DNA of 64,000 bases from Devosia sp. 1566 (GTDB lineage Bacteria; Pseudomonadota; Alphaproteobacteria; Rhizobiales; Devosiaceae): positions 434,001 to 498,000 of the forward strand of contig NZ_CP034767.1 in the NCBI RefSeq assembly GCF_004005995.1, given 5' to 3'. The notes below the pieces were generated by a model, which saw only the letters and a list, made by a program, of their open reading frames with translations, was not told the origin of the DNA and did not search any database. A program made the position numbers and the translations under genes. Shown here in pieces: positions 41,766 through 50,971 of the stretch. Every line of letters starts with the position of its first letter. Position 1 is the first letter of the stretch.

Positions 41766-42704
41766 CTAATACCCTCGCCCGCGATCCACCACATTGCGCA
41801 GCGGCTTGCCCGCCTCGTGATCGGCAATCACCTGCGAAAAATAGGTAGCGCCGGTTTGCGGGTTGGAAATTGCCGCAATATGGGGCGTGAGGTAGCAGTT
41901 GGCTGTGTCCCAGAGTGGACTATCGGCGGGCAGTGGCTCGGTTTCGAACACATCCAGGCTCGCGGCCCCCAGCGTACCGTCGCCTAGCGCCGTGACGATG
42001 TCGGCCTCGCGCTGGTGCCCGCCTCGCGCTGCATTGACAATCGCCGGCCCACCATCGAGCTTGCCGCGCCGCAGCTTGCGGAAGGTTTCCATATTGAGGA
42101 TGCCCGCGGTTTCAGGCGTCAGCGGCAACAGGTTCACCAGGATATCGGTGCCGGCAAGAAAATCGTCGAACTGCTCGGCGCCCACGAATGCCTCAACCCC
42201 GTCCACCGCTTTGGGCGTGCGGCTCCAGGCGCGCACCGCAAAGCCCAGCGGCACCAGGCGCCGCGCCGCGTCCTGCCCAAGCACGCCCAGCCCCATGATA
42301 CCGACGCAGGTCTCGCTGGCGGCGGGCGGGTAAAGCTGGCTCCAGCGCCGCGCCTTCTGGTCGGCCTGGAAGCGGCTATGGAGCCGGTGATGCATGGTCA
42401 CCTGCGCCACCACATAATCGGTCATGCGCTGCGTCAAATCCTCGTCCACGAACCGGATCAATGGCACATCGGGCAGGCCGGGATGCTTGAGCAGCGCATC
42501 AACGCCCGCCCCGATGGAAAGCACCAGTTCCAAATTGTCGAGCCCCTCGAACGCATCGGGCTTGGGCTTCCACACCAGCAGGTAGCGTATGGCGGCCGGA
42601 TCGAACCGGTCGCCGCGCCGCACCACCGGGTAATCGCCCAGCGCTGCCCGCAGGCGCTCGGCCCAGCCGGCCTCGTCCAGATCGGAAAGGTGCAGCAGCA
42701 GCAT
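41766..42704 (-). CDS. glyoxylate/hydroxypyruvate reductase A-like D-2-hydroxyacid dehydrogenase
   Basis: This 312-residue NAD(P)-dependent dehydrogenase of the GhrA type has the Rossmann motif GIMGLGVLGQDAARRL (about residues 139-154), catalytic Arg in NAARGGHQ, Glu in LDVFETEPLP and His in YLTPHIAAIS. It would reduce glyoxylate or hydroxypyruvate. It lies downstream of the cytochrome gene on the same strand, but a terminator between them indicates separate transcription. Confidence 0.88.
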   Translation of the reverse strand: MLLLHLSDLDEAGWAERLRAALGDYPVVRRGDRFDPAAIRYLLVWKPKPDAFEGLDNLELVLSIGAGVDALLKHPGLPDVPLIRFVDEDLTQRMTDYVVAQVTMHHRLHSRFQADQKARRWSQLYPPAASETCVGIMGLGVLGQDAARRLVPLGFAVRAWSRTPKAVDGVEAFVGAEQFDDFLAGTDILVNLLPLTPETAGILNMETFRKLRRGKLDGGPAIVNAARGGHQREADIVTALGDGTLGAASLDVFETEPLPADSPLWDTANCYLTPHIAAISNPQTGATYFSQVIADHEAGKPLRNVVDRGRGY

Positions 42705-42732
42705 GAGAAGGTCCTGGGTTTAGACAAAAAGA

Positions 42733-42755
42733 AAGCCGCGCTTGGGGCGCGGCTT
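42733..42755 (-). terminator. rho-independent terminator of the cytochrome c gene
   Basis: A perfect 9-bp stem AAGCCGCGC (42733-42741) and GCGCGGCTT (42747-42755) has a 5-nt loop. Read on the minus strand it is followed at once by TTTCTTTTTGTC, a classic T-tract. It ends transcription of the gene at 42774-43646. Confidence 0.88.
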
Positions 42756-42773
42756 GATGAAGGCTTGAACCGC

Positions 42774-43646
42774 TTACTGTGCGGCTGGGGGCGTGCCCGG
42801 ATCGTTCGGCAGCGCCGGCGAAGGGGCCTGGGTCGGCGCCATCGGATTGGCCGGCGCCTGGTTGGTTGCGGGGGTGCCGCTGCCCGTCGGGGTGCCCACC
42901 ACCGGTGATTCGGTCATGGTTTCCTCGGGTGTTTCCACCGCCGCATCGGGCGCCACTGGCACGGTGATGTTTTCGGGCGCGGTGCTGGCCGGATTGCTGG
43001 GCGCAACCGGATCTGCCGGCGCAACATCGGCTTCTTCGCCGGCCGGCTCTTCAGCCTGGGGCTCGGCGCCTGCCTCGGTTTCGGTCGCGGGCACATCCGC
43101 TGCCGGGAACGGCACCGGATCGGGCGACAGGGTCTGCAGGTAAGCCAGGATATCGGCACGCTCTTCGGGGCTGCGCACGCCGGCAAACGCCATCTTGGTG
43201 CCCGGCGCATAATCGCGCGGGCTGGTCAGGAAGGCGTCGAGATTCTCGTAGCTCCACACATCGCCCGCGGCGTTGTGGGCGATCAGGGCGTCGGAATAAG
43301 CAAAGTCTTCCACCGCGCCTTCGGGGCGGCCGACAACGCCATAAAGATGGGGACCCTGCTTGTTGCCCTCGCCCTCGCCGAAATTGTGGCAGGACTGGCA
43401 CTTGCGGACGGCCGTTGCGCCACGCGCGGGATCGGCGCTCGCCAGCAGCACGCCCAGGGGCGCTGCGGCTTCCGCCGGCCCTGCATCGGCCACCAGTTCG
43501 GTCGCTTCGGGTTCGGGAAGCGCATAGCCGGGGCCACGCCCTTCAATGGGGTGGTAGATGGCTTCAGCCACAAAGCTGGCACCCATGACAAACACCAGGG
43601 TGCCGAGTACGGCGCCCATGATCTTGTTAATCTCAAACGAATCCAT
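42774..43646 (-). CDS. membrane-anchored c-type cytochrome with long acidic/proline tail
   Basis: This 290-residue protein has an N-terminal uncleaved membrane anchor (INKIMGAVLGTLVFVMGASFVAEAI) and a class I cytochrome c domain with CQSCH heme motif (about residue 90) and distal Met in GTKMAFAG. About 120 C-terminal residues rich in Ala, Pro, Glu and Thr follow. It resembles CycM/cytochrome c552 electron carriers to terminal oxidases. Start 43646 is supported by GAGAG and by the anchor sequence; longer in-frame starts are not supported. The long tail is unusual and of unknown role. Confidence 0.88.
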   Translation of the reverse strand: MDSFEINKIMGAVLGTLVFVMGASFVAEAIYHPIEGRGPGYALPEPEATELVADAGPAEAAAPLGVLLASADPARGATAVRKCQSCHNFGEGEGNKQGPHLYGVVGRPEGAVEDFAYSDALIAHNAAGDVWSYENLDAFLTSPRDYAPGTKMAFAGVRSPEERADILAYLQTLSPDPVPFPAADVPATETEAGAEPQAEEPAGEEADVAPADPVAPSNPASTAPENITVPVAPDAAVETPEETMTESPVVGTPTGSGTPATNQAPANPMAPTQAPSPALPNDPGTPPAAQ

Positions 43647-43902
43647 GTGAAACTCTCTACCAGTCCATCCCCGAACGAACGATAGTCCAAGCGGGTTCAA
43701 CTTGCGACTGCCTAAAGAAGCTGCCCTCAACCACCCGGTTCGCCGCGCGCGGAAGATAGTCGCAAAGCCCATCAAGGCGCAACTGCCCAATCCGGTGGTG
43801 CGACATTTCCCCCGTCCGGGCTCACTGCCGGGGCCCTGGCCGAATTGACACCCGCCGGGCTCGGGTTCAAAAGCTGCACCCACAGCCGAGCGGAGTGTAT
43901 CG

Positions 43903-44739
43903 ATGAGCAGGAAGATTGCGTTTCAGGGCGAAAATGGCGCCTTCAGCCATGCGGCGGCACGCAATGTGTTTCCTCTCGACGAAGTCATGGGTTGCGTGAC
44001 CTTCGAGGAAACCCTGGCCGCGGTGCAAAGCGGGCGCGCCGATTTCGCCGTCGTGCCGGTGGAAAACTCACTTTATGGCCGCATCACCGACATCCACCAC
44101 CTGCTGCCCCAGAGCGGGCTCTTCATCATCGGGGAAACCTATCTCCGGGTGGAAATGAACCTGCTGGGCCTTCCCGGCACGCAGCTGTCCGATATTCGCG
44201 CCGTCCAGTCCCTGTCGGTGGCGCTTGGACAGTGCCGCAAATTCATCGCCGACAACGGCTTTCGCACCATCAATGCGGTCGACACCGCGGGCTCGGCCCG
44301 CGAAGTGGCGCAAAAAGGCGACCCGACGCTGGCGGCGATCGCATCGCGTTTTGCCGGCGAAATCTATGGCCTCGACGTTTTGGCCTCCAATATCGAGGAC
44401 GCCGACCACAACACGACGCGTTTCCTGGTGCTGTCGCGTGAGGAACGCCGCGCCGCTCCGGGCAACACCAAGACCACTTTCGTGTTCCGCGTGCGCAACG
44501 TCCCCGCCGCGCTTTACAAGGCGCTTGGCGGCTTTGCCACCAATGGCGTCAACATGACCAAGCTCGAAAGCTACATGGTCGGCGGCGCCTTCACCGCCAC
44601 CCAGTTCTATGCCGATATCGAGGGCCATCCCAGCGATCGGTCGGTGCAACTGGCCTTTGAGGAGCTCGGCTTTTTCACCGACCAGTTCCGCATTCTGGGC
44701 GTTTATCCCGCCAGCGACCATGAGAGCGCCCCGGCCTGA
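43903..44739 (+). CDS. pheA: prephenate dehydratase
   Basis: This 278-residue monofunctional enzyme makes phenylpyruvate for phenylalanine synthesis. The catalytic domain (about 1-180) contains the conserved TRF triad in DHNTTRFLVL and VPVENSLYGRI. An ACT domain follows (about 195-270, GVNMTKLESYMVGGAFTATQFYADIEG) for feedback by Phe. There is no chorismate mutase domain. Start ATG 43903 follows GGAGTG. It is upstream of dapD, 48 nt away. Confidence 0.95.
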   Translation: MSRKIAFQGENGAFSHAAARNVFPLDEVMGCVTFEETLAAVQSGRADFAVVPVENSLYGRITDIHHLLPQSGLFIIGETYLRVEMNLLGLPGTQLSDIRAVQSLSVALGQCRKFIADNGFRTINAVDTAGSAREVAQKGDPTLAAIASRFAGEIYGLDVLASNIEDADHNTTRFLVLSREERRAAPGNTKTTFVFRVRNVPAALYKALGGFATNGVNMTKLESYMVGGAFTATQFYADIEGHPSDRSVQLAFEELGFFTDQFRILGVYPASDHESAPA

Positions 44740-44787
44740 GGGCTCTGCCTTTCCCTTCACACCCCTTATCTTTCGAGAGTTCCCCCC

Positions 44788-45630
44788 ATGTCCCATGCCG
44801 ATCTTGCCCGCATCATCGACACCGCCTTTGACAACCGCGCCGAGATCAATCCCGACACCACGGGCGAAGTGCGTGAGGCCGTCGAAACGGCGTTGAACCT
44901 GCTCGATAGCGGCCAGGCCCGCGTTGCCGAAAAGGTGGATGGTGAGTGGCAGGTCAATCAGTGGCTCAAGCGCGCCGTGCTCCTGTCCTTCCGTCTCAAC
45001 GACAACAAGGCCATGACCGGTGGCGCTGAAGGCTCGACCTGGTGGGATAAGGTGCCGACCAAGTTCGAAGGCTGGGGCGACAATCAGTGGCGCGATGCCG
45101 GCTTCCGCGCCGTGCCCGGCGCCATTGCCCGCAAGTCGGCCTATATCGCCAAGAACGTCATCCTGATGCCCAGCTTCGTCAATCTGGGCGCCTATGTCGA
45201 TGAAGGCACCATGGTCGACACCTGGGTCACGGTCGGCTCCTGCGCGCAGATCGGTAAGAACGTCCACCTCTCCGGCGGCGTTGGTATCGGCGGCGTGCTC
45301 GAGCCCCTGCAGGCGGCTCCCACCATCATCGAGGACAATTGCTTTATCGGCGCCCGTTCGGAAATCGTCGAAGGCGTTGTCGTGGGCGAAGGCTCGGTGA
45401 TCTCCATGGGCGTCTTTATCGGCGCCTCCACCAAGATCGTCGATCGCGCCACCGGCGAAATCCATATCGGCAAGGTGCCGCCCTATTCGGTGGTGGTGTC
45501 CGGCTCGCTCCCCGGCAAGCCGCTGCCCAATGGCCAGCCCAGCCCCAACCTTTACTGTGCCGTGATCGTCAAGACCGTAGACGCCCAAACCCGCTCCAAG
45601 ACCGGCATCAACGAACTCCTCCGCGATTAA
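44788..45630 (+). CDS. dapD: tetrahydrodipicolinate N-succinyltransferase
   Basis: This 280-residue enzyme of lysine and diaminopimelate synthesis transfers succinyl from succinyl-CoA. The left-handed beta-helix hexapeptide repeats are visible from about residue 110 to 230 (for example [39 protein letters not shown]). The length equals the usual DapD. dapE follows after a palindromic repeat, giving two steps of the same pathway in a row. Confidence 0.95.
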   Translation: MSHADLARIIDTAFDNRAEINPDTTGEVREAVETALNLLDSGQARVAEKVDGEWQVNQWLKRAVLLSFRLNDNKAMTGGAEGSTWWDKVPTKFEGWGDNQWRDAGFRAVPGAIARKSAYIAKNVILMPSFVNLGAYVDEGTMVDTWVTVGSCAQIGKNVHLSGGVGIGGVLEPLQAAPTIIEDNCFIGARSEIVEGVVVGEGSVISMGVFIGASTKIVDRATGEIHIGKVPPYSVVVSGSLPGKPLPNGQPSPNLYCAVIVKTVDAQTRSKTGINELLRD

Positions 45631-45655
45631 AACGCCAGCGCAGGCTCCTCCTTAC

Positions 45656-45674
45656 CCTCCCCTCGATGGGGAGG
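45656..45674 (+). repeat. palindromic repeat between dapD and dapE
   Basis: A 7-bp stem CCTCCCC (45656-45662) and GGGGAGG (45668-45674) has a TCGAT loop, followed by CAGGGTGGGGTGGGG. It belongs to the same family as the elements near 20109, 20199, 48751 and 48823. It occupies most of the 83-nt gap before dapE. Confidence 0.7.
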
Positions 45675-45713
45675 CAGGGTGGGGTGGGGCCACGCTCTCG
45701 GAACCATCCCGAT

Positions 45714-46865
45714 ATGACCGACCCCGTTGACCTCCTCACCCGCCTGATCGCCTGCCCCTCGGTGACCCCCCAAGAGGCCGGCGCGCTCGACCTGCTCGAA
45801 ACCGAACTGCAAAAGCTCGGCTTCGCAATCCACCGCCTCCGCTTTGAGGGCGACGGCTCCTACCCGGTGGACAATCTCTTCGCGATCCGGGGGCAGGGCG
45901 GTCGGCGGCTCCTGTTCGCCGGCCACACCGATGTGGTGCCCCCTGGCGATCCAGCCCTCTGGACCAGTGACCCCTTCACCGCCCGCCCCAGCGAGGGCAA
46001 GCTTTATGGCCGTGGCGCCGCCGACATGAAGTCGGGCATTGCAGCCTTTGTCGCCGCTGCCGCCGCCATTCCCGCTGACGCCGGCACGATCATGCTCGCC
46101 ATCACCAATGACGAGGAAGCCGACGCGGTCAACGGCACCGGCAAGCTCATGGCCTGGGCCAATGAACAGGGTCACCGTTTCGACTTCGCCCTGGTGGGCG
46201 AGCCGAGTTCCGCCGCTACCCTGGGTGACAGCATCAAGATCGGCCGGCGCGGCTCGTTCTCGGGCGTCGTCACCGTCGAGGGCACCCAGGGCCATGTCGC
46301 TTATCCGGAAAAGGCCAACAACCCGCTCCCCGTACTGTCCCGCATTGCTCTCGCCCTAAGCGAAACGCGTCTCGACACCCCGACCGAGCATTTCCCCGCC
46401 AGCAATCTCGAGCTCACCTCGATCGATGTGGGCAATCCCACTGCCAATCTGATCCCCGCCGCCGGGACGCTGCGCTTCAATATCCGCTTCAACGATGGCT
46501 GGACCCCCGACACCCTGGCACAATGGGTGCGCGAGCGCATCGCCGAGGTGGATCCCTCCGGCACCACCGTGCGCTTCGAGGTCACCGGCCGCCCCTCGCT
46601 GTCCTTCCTGTCCCCCCTCGGCGAGCATGTTGCATTGCTGTCGGACACCATCGCGGACCGCACCGGGCAGCGCCCGCAATATTCCACCGGCGGCGGCACT
46701 TCGGACGCCCGCTTCATTGCCCCCTATGGTCCGGTGGTGGAATGTGGTCTTGTGGGCCCCAGCATGCACAAGATAGACGAGCACATCGCCATCTCCGATC
46801 TCACTGGGCTGACCGAGATCTACACGCAATTCATGCGCCGCTTTTTTGCCGGTGCGGTTGCGTGA
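45714..46865 (+). CDS. dapE: succinyl-diaminopimelate desuccinylase
   Basis: This 383-residue M20 metallopeptidase of the lysine pathway has metal ligands in FAGHTDVVPPGD (His, Asp), GRGAADMKSG (Asp), ITNDEEADA (Glu), VGEPSS and SMHKIDEHI. Start ATG 45714 gives the family N-terminus (MTDPVDLLTRLIACPSVTPQ). The ribosome site is weak because the repeat lies just upstream. The stop overlaps the GTG of the next gene by 4 nt. Confidence 0.94.
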   Translation: MTDPVDLLTRLIACPSVTPQEAGALDLLETELQKLGFAIHRLRFEGDGSYPVDNLFAIRGQGGRRLLFAGHTDVVPPGDPALWTSDPFTARPSEGKLYGRGAADMKSGIAAFVAAAAAIPADAGTIMLAITNDEEADAVNGTGKLMAWANEQGHRFDFALVGEPSSAATLGDSIKIGRRGSFSGVVTVEGTQGHVAYPEKANNPLPVLSRIALALSETRLDTPTEHFPASNLELTSIDVGNPTANLIPAAGTLRFNIRFNDGWTPDTLAQWVRERIAEVDPSGTTVRFEVTGRPSLSFLSPLGEHVALLSDTIADRTGQRPQYSTGGGTSDARFIAPYGPVVECGLVGPSMHKIDEHIAISDLTGLTEIYTQFMRRFFAGAVA

Positions 46866-47404
46866 AGCTTTGGGCGGCGCTCACCCGGGCCTGGCGCGGC
46901 TGGATGCTGCTGCTGCGCGGTGACCCCGCCTGGTCGCAGCACTTCACCCTGACCAATCCAGGCCTCGCGGCCGCGCTGTCCATCTTCCTGTTTTTCGCCT
47001 TTCTGTCCGTCGCCTTCGCCTCCATGGGCGTTGGCATGCCCAGCATGATGGGCATCGCTTCGGCGCTGGTGGTGCAGGCGCTGTCCATCCTGGCGCTGCT
47101 GCTGGCCATCCAGATCACCAAGCGCGTTCTGGCCAGCCCGGCTCCGCTGCGCACTTTGCTGGTCCCCGGCATTTATGCGCTGGTGGCCTATCTTGTTGCC
47201 GGGACGGTGGTTTCCCTCATCGGCGGCCCCGCGCTGCTGCTGGTCTGGCTCGCGCTGGGCTATTTGCTTTATCGCCTCGGGCGTGTTGCGGCCGGCTGGA
47301 GCCGAGGCGTTTCGGTCGCATTTGCAGTTTTAACGATCGCGCTGCTTGTCGGCATGCCGGTGAGCCTTTACATGCTCCTGAACCCCGCCGCGTCCCCCCT
47401 ATGA
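46862..47404 (+). CDS. hypothetical membrane protein coupled to dapE
   Basis: I do not recognise a family. This 180-residue protein has four or five hydrophobic segments (about 30-55, 60-85, 97-120, 122-142, 150-172) after an amphipathic N-terminus (LWAALTRAWRGWMLLLRGD). Start is GTG overlapping the dapE stop (GTGA). It is followed 14 nt later by another membrane protein of similar size, and the pair may work together. There is no link to lysine synthesis beyond position. Confidence 0.75.
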   Translation: MKLWAALTRAWRGWMLLLRGDPAWSQHFTLTNPGLAAALSIFLFFAFLSVAFASMGVGMPSMMGIASALVVQALSILALLLAIQITKRVLASPAPLRTLLVPGIYALVAYLVAGTVVSLIGGPALLLVWLALGYLLYRLGRVAAGWSRGVSVAFAVLTIALLVGMPVSLYMLLNPAASPL

Positions 47405-47418
47405 TTGCCGAGTAACCA

Positions 47419-47988
47419 TTGGCCCAGCCGACCACGAGTTTTCGCGATGAACTGGCCAGTGCGGCACGCGGCTGCTTTGCGCTCCTGACCGGCAACCGGC
47501 AGGCAGCAAGCTTTTTCGATTTCAGCCAGCGCGGCCTGATCGGCTCCTTTATTGCCTTCCTCCTGGCCAACGCGATCTCGGCCTTTGTGCCGCAATTGTT
47601 CGGCCTTGGGCTTGAGCCGGGCCTGGCCACCCGTGGCCTGCTGATGAATGGCGTGTTGTTCCTGCTCCAGGCGGCTCTCGCCTATGTGGTGCTGCGCCAG
47701 CTCGGGCGCACCGATGGCTTCGTGCCCTTCCTGGTCGCCGATAACTGGACCACGTTCTTTACTGCCTTCCTGTCGCTGCTCCTGCTGCTGGTGGGCGATG
47801 GCGGCGGCATTGCCTTTTTCGGCGTGATCATCGTCGTGATCATCATCGACATCAACATTGCCCGCCTGATCGTGACGCTCTCGCCCATGCAGGTGGCGAT
47901 GTTCATTGTCGCCCAGCTGGTGGGCGCCAGCATCGGGCTGCTGCTATTTTACGGCATGCTGATGCCGGCAGTGCCGCCGCCCGTCTAG
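47419..47988 (+). CDS. hypothetical membrane protein
   Basis: This 189-residue protein has a soluble N-terminus (about 1-35) and five hydrophobic segments to the end, including the very apolar [20 protein letters not shown]. Start appears to be TTG 47419, since no ATG or GTG lies in a suitable position; the ribosome site is poor. It lies 14 nt after the preceding membrane protein. Its stop shares CTAG with the stop of convergent truA. Family unknown. Confidence 0.7.
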   Translation: MAQPTTSFRDELASAARGCFALLTGNRQAASFFDFSQRGLIGSFIAFLLANAISAFVPQLFGLGLEPGLATRGLLMNGVLFLLQAALAYVVLRQLGRTDGFVPFLVADNWTTFFTAFLSLLLLLVGDGGGIAFFGVIIVVIIIDINIARLIVTLSPMQVAMFIVAQLVGASIGLLLFYGMLMPAVPPPV

Positions 47989-48722
47989 TAGTCGACCCCG
48001 GTCAGATACAGCCCGGCTGACGGCGCCATCGCCCCGCATTGACGCCGGTCTCGCGCATCGAGCACCTGGCGCAAGCGTTCCGGCGCCCATTTGCCCTCAC
48101 CCACGAGCTTGAGTGAGCCCACCAGCGAGCGCACCTGGTGATGCAAGAAGCTCCTCGCACTCGCCACCACGACAATATGCTCGCCCTCGCGCCGCACATC
48201 GAGCCGGTCGAGCGTGCGCAGCGGCGACTTGGCCTGGCACTCAGCCGCCCGGAACGTCGTGAAATCATGCAGGCCCAGAATGCCCTGCGCCGCTTCGTGC
48301 ATCGGCTCGGCTTGGAGCGGCATGGGCAAGTGCCACACATGGTTGCGCTCGATCACCGCCGGCGCCCGTCGATTGAGGATACGGTATTCGTAATGGCGCG
48401 CGGTGGCGGAAAACCGCGCTTCAAAGCTCTCGTCCACCGCTGCGGCCGATATCACCGCCACCGGATGGGGCCGCAAGTGATAATTGAGCGCCTCGCGCAC
48501 CCGGAACGGGTCCCATGCGCGCGAAAGGTCAAAATGCGCCACCTGGCCCAACGCATGCACCCCCGCATCGGTGCGGCCCGCCGCTTGCGTTACGACCCGC
48601 TCGCCCGAAAACCGCTCGATCGCGTCTTCCAGCACGCCCTGCACACTCAGCCGGGTTGGCTGCACCTGCCAGCCCGAAAACGGGGTGCCGTCATATTCCA
48701 GAACGAGCTTGAACCGGGCCAT
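47985..48722 (-). CDS. truA: tRNA pseudouridine(38-40) synthase
   Basis: This 245-residue TruA modifies the anticodon stem-loop of many tRNAs. Catalytic Asp lies in [18 protein letters not shown] (about residue 50), and [14 protein letters not shown] and [14 protein letters not shown] are family segments. It belongs to the def-fmt-truA set on the minus strand. A pair of palindromic repeats lies between fmt and truA. Confidence 0.95.
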   Translation of the reverse strand: MARFKLVLEYDGTPFSGWQVQPTRLSVQGVLEDAIERFSGERVVTQAAGRTDAGVHALGQVAHFDLSRAWDPFRVREALNYHLRPHPVAVISAAAVDESFEARFSATARHYEYRILNRRAPAVIERNHVWHLPMPLQAEPMHEAAQGILGLHDFTTFRAAECQAKSPLRTLDRLDVRREGEHIVVVASARSFLHHQVRSLVGSLKLVGEGKWAPERLRQVLDARDRRQCGAMAPSAGLYLTGVDY

Positions 48723-48750
48723 GGCTCAGCACCGGCCCAAGGTCTGGCCT

Positions 48751-48773
48751 CCCCGCCCCCTTGAGGGGAGGGG
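48751..48773 (+). repeat. palindromic repeat upstream of truA, copy D
   Basis: CCCCgCCCC (48751-48759) pairs with GGGGaGGGG (48765-48773) around a CTTGA loop with one central mismatch, followed by CCGGGGGAGGGGG. It is the inverted partner of copy E 50 nt away. Here the G-rich flanks face inward, opposite to the 20109/20199 pair. Confidence 0.7.
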
Positions 48774-48822
48774 CCGGGGGAGGGGGTCCATCAGTGACCC
48801 ACAAGGCCACCCTCCACCCCGG

Positions 48823-48845
48823 CCCTCCCCCTCAAGGGGGAAGGG
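48823..48845 (-). repeat. palindromic repeat downstream of fmt, copy E
   Basis: Arms 48823-48831 and 48836-48845 (CCCTCCCCC with GGGGGAAGGG, one bulge) enclose a TCAA loop, preceded by CACCCCGG. It forms an inverted pair with copy D in the 146-nt fmt-truA gap. Confidence 0.7.
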
Positions 48846-48868
48846 AGCACAAATCTCGAACTTCGCGA

Positions 48869-49789
48869 TCAACTGATCTTCTCCGGCAGCGCGCCGGCAC
48901 CGCGCAAAAACGTCGCGGCATCCATCGCCGTCTTGCCTTCGCGCTGCACCTGGACGAGCCGCACGGCGCCAGTCCCGGAGGCAATGGTCAGCTCCGGCAA
49001 TACCGTGCCGGGCGCCCCTGATCCCTCCGCCAGCGTCGAGCGCAGCGCCTTGACGCGCACCGGCTTGCCACCGAGCTCGATCTCGAACCAGGCGCCCGGA
49101 AAGGGCGACAGCCCGCGAATATGGTTGTGCACCTCAGCCGCCGGCCGCGACCAGTCGATCCGGGTTTCGCCCTTTTCGATCTTTTTGGCATAGGTGACGC
49201 CCGCTTCGGGCTGCGGGGTGAAATCAAGGCTGCCCCGCTCGAGCGCCGCCAGCGCCCGGCCCATCAAATCGGCCCCCACCCGCATCATGGTATCGTGCAA
49301 TTCGCCCGCCGTGGTGTCGGGTCCGATTGGGATCACTTCGCCCAGCGCCACCGGACCCGTGTCGAGCCCTTCTTCCATCCGCATCACCATGACGCCGGTT
49401 TGCGTATCCCCGGCCATGATCGCGCGCTGCATCGGCGCCGCGCCCCGCCAGCGCGGCAGCAAGGAGCCATGCAGGTTGAGGCACCCCAGCCGCGGCGCTT
49501 CCAGAATGGGCTTAGGCAGGATGAGCCCATAGGCCACCACCACCGCGAGATCGGCATCATGGAGCGCAAATACGCCCTGCTCGTCGGGGCCCCTGAGTGA
49601 GCGCGGCGTCAACACGGGAATGCCCATGGCTTCCGCCGCCAGATGCACCGGCGACTTGCGTTCCGCCTGCCCGCGCCCGGCGGGCTTTGGCGCACGCGCA
49701 TAAACCGCCACCACCTCCTGCCCGCTCGAAACAATCTCGGACAGGGTCGGCACGGCAAATTCGGGCGTGCCCATGAAAACAACGCGCAT
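48869..49789 (-). CDS. fmt: methionyl-tRNA formyltransferase
   Basis: This 306-residue enzyme formylates initiator Met-tRNA. N-terminal domain motifs are [28 protein letters not shown] (catalytic Asn/His region) and EGLDTGPV. The C-terminal OB-like domain starts near residue 205. Start 49789 is chosen because GGAG lies 7 nt upstream; an in-frame codon 18 nt earlier lacks it. def lies upstream on the same strand across a repeat-bearing gap. Confidence 0.95.
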   Translation of the reverse strand: MRVVFMGTPEFAVPTLSEIVSSGQEVVAVYARAPKPAGRGQAERKSPVHLAAEAMGIPVLTPRSLRGPDEQGVFALHDADLAVVVAYGLILPKPILEAPRLGCLNLHGSLLPRWRGAAPMQRAIMAGDTQTGVMVMRMEEGLDTGPVALGEVIPIGPDTTAGELHDTMMRVGADLMGRALAALERGSLDFTPQPEAGVTYAKKIEKGETRIDWSRPAAEVHNHIRGLSPFPGAWFEIELGGKPVRVKALRSTLAEGSGAPGTVLPELTIASGTGAVRLVQVQREGKTAMDAATFLRGAGALPEKIS

Positions 49790-49838
49790 CGGCAAACTCC
49801 TGGGCACGCCTACAGCTTCGGTAGACTTTTAGATGATC

Positions 49839-49914
49839 GGTCTGCTGCGCTCCTGCAGTAGACCTCATGGTGAGGTGCGCAGCGCAGCGCAGCCTCGAAC
49901 CACGTGGTCGTGGC
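49839..49914. repeat. hairpin-rich repeat region between def and fmt
   Basis: The 129-nt gap holds a 10-bp hairpin with one G-T pair (49839-49848 with 49855-49864), ACCTC/GAGGT (49862-49866 with 49872-49876) and CCACG/CGTGG. The section CATGGTGAGG ... GCGC ... GCGC ... CCTCGAACCACG resembles a well-known interspersed hairpin of Hyphomicrobiales genomes. Confidence 0.55.
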
Positions 49915-49918
49915 GTGG

Positions 49919-50434
49919 CTACCCCGCGGCGCGCTTGGCGGCCTTGTCGAACTTCTTGATCACCCGGTCGCGCTTGAGGCGGCTGAGATAGTCGATGTAA
50001 AGTACGCCATCGAGATGATCGATCTCGTGCTGGATGCAAACGGCCAGCTTGCCATCGGCATCGCGAACCACTTCATTGCCATCCAGATCGGTGTACTTCA
50101 CCGTCACCGCGTCAGGCCGCTCCACTTCATAGTAGAGCTCGGGGATCGACAGGCAGCCTTCTTCGGTCACCTGGATCTGGTCGGAAACCTTGGTGATCTC
50201 GGGATTGATCATCACCAGCGGATCGGGCGTTTCGCCTTCGCCCGCCAGGTCCATGACCACGATGCGCTTCATCACCCCGATCTGGGGGGCGGCAAGACCA
50301 ATGCCGGGCGCGTCATACATGGTATCCAGCATGTCCTTGGCCAGCGTCTTGATCTCCTCGTCCACCTCGGGGATGGCGTCGGCGACGGCACGCAGCCGCT
50401 GGTCGGGCAACACAAGAATGGGGCGGATAGCCAT
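49919..50434 (-). CDS. def: peptide deformylase
   Basis: This 171-residue iron/zinc deformylase has all three motifs: GIGLAAPQIG, EEGCLSIP (Cys ligand) and QHEIDHLDG (two His and catalytic Glu). It removes the formyl group placed by Fmt, so the pair acts at the start and end of initiation. Start 50434 gives the standard N-terminus (MAIRPILVLPDQRLR); upstream in-frame sequence is unrelated. Confidence 0.95.
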   Translation of the reverse strand: MAIRPILVLPDQRLRAVADAIPEVDEEIKTLAKDMLDTMYDAPGIGLAAPQIGVMKRIVVMDLAGEGETPDPLVMINPEITKVSDQIQVTEEGCLSIPELYYEVERPDAVTVKYTDLDGNEVVRDADGKLAVCIQHEIDHLDGVLYIDYLSRLKRDRVIKKFDKAAKRAAG

Positions 50435-50553
50435 GTTAATTCGTCCAGGCAAAAAGGGAATTGTTCCCGATATGGTATTTTCGGCGCTTCCGGTCAACTG
50501 CGCTGGAACCCCGCCAAGGCCGTTCCGTTGCCGCAACAGGGAGGAATAACGCC

Positions 50554-50940
50554 ATGCCAACAACCTATCAGGGTGGTTGCCGCTGTGGCGCGGTGCGCTA
50601 CCAAGTGACGGGCGAACCGCTCAAAGTGGGCCTTTGCCATTGCACCGATTGCCGGCGCGAAACCGGCAGCACCTTTTTGTATTATGCCGACTGGCCGGTC
50701 GAGCGCTTCTCGGTCACCGGCACTTACGCCACTTTTGAGGGGCGCAGCTTTTGCCCCCAATGCGGCGCGCCGCTCTTCCACCTCGACGAAACCGGCGCTG
50801 AAATCGTGCTGGGTTCGCTCGATCAGGTCCCGGCCGCCTTCGTGCCCACCCGCGAAGGCTGGATCAAGCGCCGCGAACCCTGGCTTGCTCCCGTTTCTGG
50901 CGCCGGCCAGTTTGACCAGGACCCGCCGGACGCCGCCTGA
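50554..50940 (+). CDS. GFA-family zinc protein
   Basis: This 128-residue protein of the glutathione-dependent formaldehyde-activating (GFA/CENP-V) family has zinc Cys sets in GGCRCGAVRY, LCHCTDCRRETGS and FCPQCGAPLF. Members bind glutathione adducts or serve unknown roles; most are not true formaldehyde enzymes. Start ATG 50554 follows AGGGAGGA. It is transcribed divergently from def. Confidence 0.88.
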   Translation: MPTTYQGGCRCGAVRYQVTGEPLKVGLCHCTDCRRETGSTFLYYADWPVERFSVTGTYATFEGRSFCPQCGAPLFHLDETGAEIVLGSLDQVPAAFVPTREGWIKRREPWLAPVSGAGQFDQDPPDAA

Positions 50941-50971
50941 GCGCCCCTTACCAACGCGCAGCAGGTTTAGT

